From positions 1 through 57,363 of the forward strand of contig NZ_CALPCN010000010.1 of the NCBI RefSeq assembly GCF_943193045.1: a DNA stretch of 57,363 bases. The letters run 5' to 3'. Below, one piece after another: positions 17,797-24,760 of this stretch. The notes below the pieces were generated by a model. The model was not told where the DNA came from and did no database searches. It saw only the letters and a program-made list of their open reading frames with translations. Both the position numbers and the translations under genes were made by a program. The stretch is from Pumilibacter muris. Lineage in GTDB: Bacteria > Bacillota > Clostridia > Christensenellales > Pumilibacteraceae. Numbering within the stretch: position 1 is the first letter of the stretch; each line of letters opens with the position of its first letter.

Positions 17797-20700
17797 ATGA
17801 TTAAAAGACTGTTTGTTGAAAAGAAAGAAGGATTGCGGCACAGCGCCGACAAAATCAAGTCGGACGTTGAAGGAGTGCTCGGAATCCGCGCCGAATGGGT
17901 GCGCGTGTTTCTTCGCTACGACGTAGAGGGGTTAGAGGGCGCCGATTTTGACCGCGCCGTAACTTCGGTATTTTCCGAACCGCCCGTAGACGACGTATAT
18001 TTCGAAGAACTCCCGAAAACGGACGGCGAGCTTATACTTTCGGAGTATCTTCCCGGACAGTACGACCAACGCGCCGACAGCGCGGCTCAATGCGTGCAAA
18101 TGCTCACTTTTGCGGCGCGCCCTTTGATTCGTTGCGCAACGGTATACGCTTTCGGCGGCATAAACGCGGCTCAAAAGGAGAAAATAGCGTCTTACCTAAT
18201 AAACCCCGTAGAGGCGAGAGCGGCGAGCGAAGCAAAGCCCGCAACGCTCAAAGAGACCTACGACGAACCCGGTCCCGCGAAAATGGTTAGCGGATTTTTG
18301 GAGTTTTCCGAGTCGAATTTAAAAGATTACCATGCGCGCATGGGATTTGCCATGAGCGTGGAAGACCTCATGTTTGTGCAGGCTCATTTCCGTTCGGAGT
18401 TGCGCGAACCCACCGAAACCGAACTTAAAGTTATAGACACTTATTGGTCGGACCATTGCCGCCACACCACCTTTTTAACGCATTTGCAATCGGTTAAAAT
18501 AAAGAGCGACAACCCCGCTCTGCAAGCGGCATACGAACGCTATTTGCGACTTTTCAACGAGCATCACAAAGGTCGTCCCGACAAATATCCGTGCCTTATG
18601 GATATTGCAACGATAGGGGTGCGTGAGCTTAAAAAGCAAGGCAAGCTCGATAACCTCGACGCGTCCGACGAAATAAACGCGTGCTCGATTAAAGTTACCG
18701 CCGAAGTAGACGGCAAGCCGGAGCAATGGCTCGTTATGTTCAAAAACGAAACGCACAATCATCCCACCGAAATAGAGCCGTTCGGCGGCGCCGCCACCTG
18801 CTTGGGCGGGGCTATCCGCGACCCTCTTTCGGGCAGAGTATACGTTTATCAGGCTATGCGCGTTACGGGCGCGGCGGATATAACCGAGCCGTACGAAAAA
18901 ACGCTCAAAGGAAAACTGCCTCAGCGCGTTATATCCAAAACCGCCGCTGCGGGTTTTTCGAGCTACGGCAACCAGATAGGGCTTGCTACGGGCGGCGTTC
19001 ACGAGGTTTTCCATTCGGGCTATGTTGCTAAACGCCTTGAAACGGGCTTTGTTGTGGGCGCGGCTCCCGCCGAAAACGTGGTGCGTTCCGTTCCCGAGAG
19101 CGGCGACATTGTGCTTCTTATAGGCGGTGCTACGGGGCGCGACGGTTGCGGAGGGGCGACGGGTTCGAGCAAAGCTCACACCGAAAAGAGCTTAGACACC
19201 TGCGGAGCCGAAGTGCAAAAGGGCAACCCACTCACCGAACGCAAAATTCAGAGACTTTTCCGAAAGAGAGAAGTTACACGCCTTATTAAGCGTTGCAACG
19301 ACTTCGGAGCGGGCGGCGTCAGCGTTGCGATAGGCGAGCTCAGTCCGGGACTCGATATAAACCTCGACGCCGTTCCCAAAAAGTATTACGGCTTGAACGC
19401 AACCGAACTTGCCATCAGCGAAAGTCAGGAGCGTATGGCGGTTGTGGTGCGCGCGCAAGACGAAGAAAAAATGCTCGCGCTGTGCGCCGAAGAAAATCTG
19501 TCGGCAACCAAAGTTGCCACCGTTACCGACCGCGCGAGTATGCGGATGTTCTACGGCGGCAAGCTTGTTGTGGACCTTCCGAGAAAATTCCTCGATAGCA
19601 ACGGCGTTCGCCAACACACCGACGTTGTAATACGCGACGGCGAAGTTAAATTCTTCGGAACTTTGCCCAAAGAAACCGATTCGGCAATTAAAAAAGGCGA
19701 TATGGCTTCGGCTGTGCGCGCAACTCTTTCGCAACTCAACGTTTGCTCGCAAAAAGGGCTCGGCGAAACGTTCGACTCAACGATAGGCGCGGGCTCGGTT
19801 TTAATGCCGTTCGGCGGCAAATACCAACTCACTCCGAGCATAGCAATGGCGGCGCTGTTGCCCACAAGCGGCATAACCGACACCGCAACCGTGTGCGCCT
19901 ACGGGTTTAACCCCTCGCTTATGAGCGAATCGCCGTTTGTGGGAGCGATTTATTCGGTGCTCCTTTCGGTTATAAAAACTGTTAGCGCGGGCGCGCCGCT
20001 CGGCAGCGTTCGGCTGACTTTGCAAGAATTTTTCGAGAGAATGAACGGAGAACCCTCGCGCTGGGGAAAACCTACGGCGGCTCTTTTGGGCGCTCTCACC
20101 GCGCAGCTCGAACTCGGGCTCGGCGCAATAGGCGGCAAAGACTCCATGAGCGGAAGCTTCGAGAAAATAGACGTTCCGCCCACGCTCATATCGTTTGCTC
20201 TCGGCGTCACGCGCGCAAGCGGCGTTATAGACAACGTTTTGCGCGGCGGCGAAAAGGTTTATCGGCTAAAACTCAAAACCGACGCTTTCGGAATGCCCGA
20301 CTTTAACTACGCGGTTGAGCTGTTAAAGCTTTTGTCGGGCGAGATTGCTCGCGGCAGAGTTAAGTTCGCAACGGTTGTAGAAGAGGGCGGCTCTGCGGCG
20401 GCTGTAATCAAGAGCGCGCTCGGCAACAAACTCGGCTTCAAATTCGAATATAAAGACGTTAAAAATTTGTTCCTGCCTTATTTGGGCGATATTTTGGTGG
20501 CGCTCGAATCGCCCGACGACTTTGTGGGCTATGAGCTCGACTATATAGGCGAAACGACGCAAGACGGCAAATTCACGTTCGCGGGCGCGGGCAACGCAAG
20601 CGTAAGCGTTAACGAAGCGGAAGCGGCTTTTGTGGGTAAGCTCGAAAACGTTTATCCAACTACGGCGGCGGCGAGCGGCAAAGCCGAAAATCTTAGCTAT

Positions 20701-21537
20701 ACGGGCGGCATAACCGCGTTCCCCGCGAAAAAGAGCAAGAAAGTTAAAGTTTTCATACCCGTATTTCCGGGCACGAACTGCGAGTTCGACACAGCCAAGC
20801 GTTTCGCTCTTGCAGGCGCCGAACCCGTGATTTGCGTAATACGCAACCGCACGCAAGAGGAGCTTTCGGCTTCGCTCGACGAGGCGGCAAAGTGCATTGA
20901 GAGCAGCCGCATAATAGCTTTTCCCGGCGGATTTTCGGGCGGCGACGAGCCAGACGGAAGCGGCAAGTTTATTGCAACCGCTTTCCGTTGCGGAAAAATC
21001 GCGGACGCAATCGATTCGCTTTTGTATAAGCGCGACGGCTTGATTTTGGGAATTTGCAACGGTTTTCAGGCTCTCGTAAAACTCGGACTTTTGCCGAACG
21101 GAAAAATCTGCGAGCTCGATTCGTGTTCGCCCACGCTTACTTTCAACAACATATCCCGCCACGTTTCCACAGCTGTGAACGTGCGCGTGGCGAGCAATCT
21201 TTCGCCTTGGCTTGCGGGCGTTAAAACGGGCGACGTGTTCAAAGTTGCGGTGAGTCACGGCGAGGGCAAATTCATAGCGCCCGAAAACAAAATCGCGGAA
21301 CTTATCGCAAACGGGCAGATTGCTACGCAATATTGCGACGAGCACGGCAACGCGACAATGCAAAGTCCGTTTAATCCCAACGGCTCGGTTATGGCAATAG
21401 AGGGAATCACAAGCCGCGACGGCAGAATATTCGGCAAAATGGGGCATAGCGAGCGCATAGGCGAATTCCTTATGAAAAACGTTCCCGGCGACGCCGACAT
21501 GAAAATTTTCGAAAGCGGCGTAAAATACTTTAAATAA
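17797..21537 (+). CDS. purL: FGAM synthase, single-chain PurL
   Basis: About 1246 aa, the large one-piece type (PurS-like N-terminus, two AIRS-type synthase halves, C-terminal glutaminase) common in Clostridia and proteobacteria, unlike PurSLQ of Bacillus. Visible are KNETHNHPTEIEPFGGAAT, GGKDSMSGSF, FPGTNCEFDTAK, the nucleophile Cys in GICNGFQALV, and glutaminase His in VSHGEGKF. It amidates FGAR with glutamine and ATP. ATG 17797 is preferred to GTG 17791 because TAAGGA is 9 nt away from the ATG but only 3 nt from the GTG. Last gene of the operon. Confidence 0.96.
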   Translation: MIKRLFVEKKEGLRHSADKIKSDVEGVLGIRAEWVRVFLRYDVEGLEGADFDRAVTSVFSEPPVDDVYFEELPKTDGELILSEYLPGQYDQRADSAAQCVQMLTFAARPLIRCATVYAFGGINAAQKEKIASYLINPVEARAASEAKPATLKETYDEPGPAKMVSGFLEFSESNLKDYHARMGFAMSVEDLMFVQAHFRSELREPTETELKVIDTYWSDHCRHTTFLTHLQSVKIKSDNPALQAAYERYLRLFNEHHKGRPDKYPCLMDIATIGVRELKKQGKLDNLDASDEINACSIKVTAEVDGKPEQWLVMFKNETHNHPTEIEPFGGAATCLGGAIRDPLSGRVYVYQAMRVTGAADITEPYEKTLKGKLPQRVISKTAAAGFSSYGNQIGLATGGVHEVFHSGYVAKRLETGFVVGAAPAENVVRSVPESGDIVLLIGGATGRDGCGGATGSSKAHTEKSLDTCGAEVQKGNPLTERKIQRLFRKREVTRLIKRCNDFGAGGVSVAIGELSPGLDINLDAVPKKYYGLNATELAISESQERMAVVVRAQDEEKMLALCAEENLSATKVATVTDRASMRMFYGGKLVVDLPRKFLDSNGVRQHTDVVIRDGEVKFFGTLPKETDSAIKKGDMASAVRATLSQLNVCSQKGLGETFDSTIGAGSVLMPFGGKYQLTPSIAMAALLPTSGITDTATVCAYGFNPSLMSESPFVGAIYSVLLSVIKTVSAGAPLGSVRLTLQEFFERMNGEPSRWGKPTAALLGALTAQLELGLGAIGGKDSMSGSFEKIDVPPTLISFALGVTRASGVIDNVLRGGEKVYRLKLKTDAFGMPDFNYAVELLKLLSGEIARGRVKFATVVEEGGSAAAVIKSALGNKLGFKFEYKDVKNLFLPYLGDILVALESPDDFVGYELDYIGETTQDGKFTFAGAGNASVSVNEAEAAFVGKLENVYPTTAAASGKAENLSYTGGITAFPAKKSKKVKVFIPVFPGTNCEFDTAKRFALAGAEPVICVIRNRTQEELSASLDEAAKCIESSRIIAFPGGFSGGDEPDGSGKFIATAFRCGKIADAIDSLLYKRDGLILGICNGFQALVKLGLLPNGKICELDSCSPTLTFNNISRHVSTAVNVRVASNLSPWLAGVKTGDVFKVAVSHGEGKFIAPENKIAELIANGQIATQYCDEHGNATMQSPFNPNGSVMAIEGITSRDGRIFGKMGHSERIGEFLMKNVPGDADMKIFESGVKYFK

Positions 21538-21608
21538 ACGATTGCGGATAAGGGCGTTTGACGCCAAGCGAAGCGTTTAGAATCCGCAGAAAACACATAA
21601 AAACGCGT

Positions 21609-21644
21609 AACAAAAAAGAGACTTGAATAAGTCTCTTTTTTGTT
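21609..21644. terminator. Bidirectional terminator after purL
   Basis: Near-perfect arms AACAAAAAAGAGACTT and AAGTCTCTTTTTTGTT around GAAT. It lies between purL (+) and the convergent ferritin-like gene (-), which ends at 21680. Confidence 0.9.
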
Positions 21645-21679
21645 GCTGTATCTTTGCGAGCGAAGCGAGCGCGAACGTT

Positions 21680-22939
21680 TTAGCAGCTTCTGCCCACGTC
21701 GGTGTTGTCGCAGGTGCGGCATTGCAATTCTTTAACGGGGTGTTTGCTTTCTTCAAAGCGGTAATCTTCGCCCGCTTCGGTAATATACTGTTCGATAACG
21801 TTATGGCTGGCAACGTTGCCGCTCGAACCGTTCACGGCGTCGTTATACTTAAAGAACTCGTAATTTTCTGGAACGGAGCACACTTCGGTGTATTCTTCGA
21901 GCACCGACGTATTGTTCACCGTGTTTTTGAGCACGTCGCGCACATACTTTTTGTTGTTCGCAATGTTTTTGTTAAACGACAACAGCATGGGGAATTCGCC
22001 TACGGGAATAACTTGTTGCCATTCCTTTTTCTCATACTTTTTGAGCATGTTGGCGGCGGCGTGCAAATGCGCTATTTCCATATTGAGGTGTTCTTCCCAT
22101 ACGTCGCGCACATAGCGGTCGGTTTCGTCTTCCATCATAGAGTAGTAAAGATAGCATTCGGCGTATTCGTGGCACAGCGCCGACTCTAACCAAGTTGCGT
22201 TAGGGTCGATAAGGCTTTCATACTGCGTAACGTGCTGTTCTTCTATCATGGCGATTTCGCTGTAAAGTCTGCGCCCAAGCTCTGAGGTGTGAGTTTGCCC
22301 TATGTTCATATAGTAGTTCATGGTTTGCTGTTCGGCGGCGGTTATTATCATAGTGTGCAGGTTGGTGAGCATGTCGCTACTGCCGCGCGGGGCGAATCTG
22401 CGCACGTCGTCGAACGGATAGCGGTGTTCCGATATGGTGGGTCTGCCCGGCATAATTTCGGTGTAGCTGCCAACAAGACGCTCGCCGCGAACCCCTTGCT
22501 CCATTTCGAGCAAGTCGCTGTAACGGTAGAGGTGGTCGAAGTCTTCGAGTAGCGCAAAGTCGAGCGCCGCCTTAACATACGGGTCGGGCTCGTTCTGCGC
22601 CATAATCGCCGTAAGGTCTACCGCGAGCTGCTCGTAAGATATTGTAGTTTCGAGCGTGCTTTCGTTAATAGGCTTTAACATGCTTATTTTTTTCTGTTGC
22701 TGTTGTTCTATTCTGCGGGTGAGCGCAAGCTCGCGGCGAATATCGTTGTTGTTGCAGTGGCGCGAAAAATTGTGCAAAAACCACTGCGCTTCGAACTCGG
22801 TGCCGTTCATTAGAATAATGCGTACCTTAGTGTAGGGGTCAACTTCGTTTTTGTCGTAGGATTTGGGGTAGAGTTTGTTCCAATCCGCAAAACACTTGTT
22901 AATGGGCATAGGCTTTATGCCGAACGGGTTAAAAGACAT
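21680..22939 (-). CDS. Ferritin-like diiron protein of unknown function
   Basis: 419 aa. The core (about 120-300) is four long helices with carboxylate/His pairs of a ferritin-like dimetal site: E132...H136, E203, ExxH at E233-H236, E258/E261, and ExxH at E288-H291. Around it are an unusual N-terminal 100 residues with a Gln run (79-82) and a C-terminal tail ending CRTCDNTDVGRSC. ATG 22939 is chosen for its SD AAAGGAG and because the upstream extension is poor. No signal peptide. Possible roles are peroxide detoxification, metal storage, or a coat-associated manganese-catalase-like function in this spore former; none is proven. Confidence 0.6.
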   Translation of the reverse strand: MSFNPFGIKPMPINKCFADWNKLYPKSYDKNEVDPYTKVRIILMNGTEFEAQWFLHNFSRHCNNNDIRRELALTRRIEQQQQKKISMLKPINESTLETTISYEQLAVDLTAIMAQNEPDPYVKAALDFALLEDFDHLYRYSDLLEMEQGVRGERLVGSYTEIMPGRPTISEHRYPFDDVRRFAPRGSSDMLTNLHTMIITAAEQQTMNYYMNIGQTHTSELGRRLYSEIAMIEEQHVTQYESLIDPNATWLESALCHEYAECYLYYSMMEDETDRYVRDVWEEHLNMEIAHLHAAANMLKKYEKKEWQQVIPVGEFPMLLSFNKNIANNKKYVRDVLKNTVNNTSVLEEYTEVCSVPENYEFFKYNDAVNGSSGNVASHNVIEQYITEAGEDYRFEESKHPVKELQCRTCDNTDVGRSC

Positions 22940-23080
22940 ATAATTTTCTCCTTTTTTTAAGATAAGCATATTTTTCCCATTGCGCGAATAAAGTATACGG
23001 GCGGCGGCTTTTCGTTTCTCGTATTGTGTTTTACGAGTGCACGTGTGTAGAAATATAGGTAAAAAAGGCGTGTTTTTCGC

Positions 23081-23111
23081 TTGACAAGCGGGGGGGGGTT
23101 CGTTTTATAAT
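23081..23111 (+). promoter_or_regulatory. Promoter with a G9 tract in its spacer
   Basis: TTGACA (23081-23086) and TATAAT (23106-23111) are both perfect but 19 bp apart. The spacer contains nine consecutive Gs (23090-23098). Loss of one or two Gs would bring the spacer to the optimal 17-18 bp, the known mechanism of spacer-length phase variation. Confidence 0.7.
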
Positions 23112-23157
23112 ATATACGACGAACATAAGTTCGAAAAAAATTTAAAGGAGAGAGAAA

Positions 23158-23376
23158 GTGAAAACGGCAGCTAAAGTGTTTATCATTTTGGGAATGATAT
23201 TCGGATGTATTGCGATTTTGCCGCTCATCTTCGGAGGACTCACTCTTTCGAAAATGAAAAAGGCGACTTCGAAATCCGACCTTATGGTTTGGGGCATCTT
23301 AGATATCTTTTTCTGCAGTCTTATAGGCGGAATACTTGTTCTTTGCCTTAAAGACGAAGATTTGGCTACAAACTGA
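23158..23376 (+). CDS. Small two-helix membrane protein
   Basis: 72 aa from a GTG start preceded by AAAGGAGAGAG. Two membrane segments (residues 5-27 and 43-63, VFIILGMIFGCIAILPLIFGG and MVWGILDIFFCSLIGGILVL) are joined by a basic loop KMKKATSKSD. It resembles small uncharacterised Clostridia/Bacilli membrane proteins of the DUF4190/TM2-like size class, but no family is certain. It is a monocistron with its own promoter and terminator, so it is likely a real gene. Its expression may be switchable through the G9 promoter spacer. Confidence 0.7.
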   Translation: MKTAAKVFIILGMIFGCIAILPLIFGGLTLSKMKKATSKSDLMVWGILDIFFCSLIGGILVLCLKDEDLATN

Positions 23377-23426
23377 AACCACGCCAAAGTTTAACTTTTT
23401 TTAGTGCTCGAAAAATTTTAAAATTC

Positions 23427-23468
23427 AAATTCCCGATAAGGTTTTTTCCTTGTCGGGAATTTTTTTGT
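23427..23468 (+). terminator. Terminator after the small membrane protein gene
   Basis: Arms AAATTCCCGATAAGG and CCTTGTCGGGAATTT around a T6 loop, followed by TTTTTT. Confidence 0.9.
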
Positions 23469-23516
23469 TTGATATGTGTCGCACAGTAAAAAGTTGAATT
23501 TTTTTTCCAAAAGGTA

Positions 23517-23590
23517 TTGACAAAGCCAAAAATGTGTGTTATGATTATATCAAGGTTTTACGCGCGTAACTCTTAAAAAATGCGCGCGCA
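23517..23590 (+). promoter_or_regulatory. lacI-type gene promoter with palindromic operator
   Basis: TTGACA (23517-23522), 17-bp spacer, TATGAT (23540-23545). A perfect 12-bp palindrome TTACGCGCGTAA lies at 23558-23569, about at the transcription start and downstream, with a second palindrome TGCGCGCGCA at 23581-23590. The central CG and dyad form are typical LacI-family operators, so autorepression is likely. Confidence 0.7.
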
Positions 23591-23614
23591 AATAATAAGG
23601 GGCAGGGAGGTAAA

Positions 23615-24619
23615 ATGGCAAATAGGGCAGACGTGGCAAAACTTGCGAACGTGTCGGTGGCAACCGTCACTAACGCGCTTACCGGAAGAAAACCGGTTGG
23701 CGCCGATTTGCGCGAGCGCGTGCTTGCGGCGGCTCAAACGCTTAAATATATTCCCGATTCGTCGGCTCAACGGCTCGCGTCGGGTATAAATAAGCACATA
23801 GGCGTGGCGGTGTCGGAGCTTACAAACCCGTATCATATCGAGGTTATCAAGGGAATAGACTCGTATGCCGCCGAACAGGATTTTGCCGTTTCGGTTTTCG
23901 ACCTCGATAACAACGCGCAAAACAAATTCAAACTTATCGCGTCGCGCAGGCTCGGCGGAGTGGTGAACTTCGTGTCCGATACCTACCCCGACGAATATGT
24001 GCGCTACTTTATTCAAGACAACGTTGTAATGGTGAATTTCGAGTGCGAGCAGAGTTTCAGAATAGACGCCGTTTATTCCGACGGTATGGACGCGCTCGTT
24101 CGCAAAGCGGCGGAGCTCGGGCACAAAAACGCCGCGATTCTTTCAACTCTCGAACCGCAATATATGCTTCTCGATTCCCGCGCCGCCAAATTTATAGAAC
24201 TGCGCGAACAGTGCGGTTTTAACACCGACGACGGTTTGCTTGTGGGCAACGATTTGGGCGGCAAGCGCACAAGCGAAGAAATGGGCTATTTGCTCACCAA
24301 AAAATTGCTTGCGTCGGGCAAAAAGTTCACGGTGCTGTTTTGCATAAACGATATGTCGGCGCTCGGAGCCATAACCGCCTTGCACGAAAGCGGAATAAGA
24401 GTGCCCGACGATATTTCGGTTGTTGGGTGCGACGACATTTCTATATGCAAATATGTGCATCCGTCGCTTACAACTCTGGGATTCGACAAATTTGCTTACG
24501 GCAGGCAGATTGCCAAAACGATTATAGACAAAATCAAAAATCCCGACATGGAGCGGTTTGTGCAAAAGGTTCAGGCGTCGCCCGTTTTCAGAAACAGTTT
24601 GGGCAAAGCCAAAACATAA
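23615..24619 (+). CDS. LacI-family transcriptional regulator
   Basis: 334 aa, normal length. The N-terminal HTH is ADVAKLANVSVATVTNAL (about 5-22), followed by a hinge and SSAQRLASG. The C-terminal sugar-binding, periplasmic-protein-like domain has IGVAVSELTNPYHIEVIKGI, INDMSALGAI and DDISVVGCDDI. ATG 23615 has SD GGGAGG. The TTACGCGCGTAA dyad in its own promoter and the near-identical dyad before the downstream surface-protein gene suggest control of the glycan locus 24761-35162. Effector unknown. Confidence 0.92.
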   Translation: MANRADVAKLANVSVATVTNALTGRKPVGADLRERVLAAAQTLKYIPDSSAQRLASGINKHIGVAVSELTNPYHIEVIKGIDSYAAEQDFAVSVFDLDNNAQNKFKLIASRRLGGVVNFVSDTYPDEYVRYFIQDNVVMVNFECEQSFRIDAVYSDGMDALVRKAAELGHKNAAILSTLEPQYMLLDSRAAKFIELREQCGFNTDDGLLVGNDLGGKRTSEEMGYLLTKKLLASGKKFTVLFCINDMSALGAITALHESGIRVPDDISVVGCDDISICKYVHPSLTTLGFDKFAYGRQIAKTIIDKIKNPDMERFVQKVQASPVFRNSLGKAKT

Positions 24620-24668
24620 AAATTCCCGCAATATTCTTTTTCGTGTTAAGGAGTCCGCGCGCAAACCG

Positions 24669-24718
24669 TAACGCGCGTAAACGCTCCGAACTTACCGAAA
24701 AAGCGACTTGCGTATAAT
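24669..24718 (+). promoter_or_regulatory. Operator and -10 element before the surface-protein gene
   Basis: TAACGCGCGTAA (24669-24680) matches the lacI operator dyad at 11 of 12 positions. A perfect TATAAT (24713-24718) follows with no good -35 at 16-18 bp (CTTACC at best), so activation or a weak basal promoter is possible. The position upstream of the -35 region is unusual for simple repression. Confidence 0.55.
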
Positions 24719-24760
24719 ATATATAATTTCCGAAAAAACTTTTCAGGAGGAGTAAATGTA

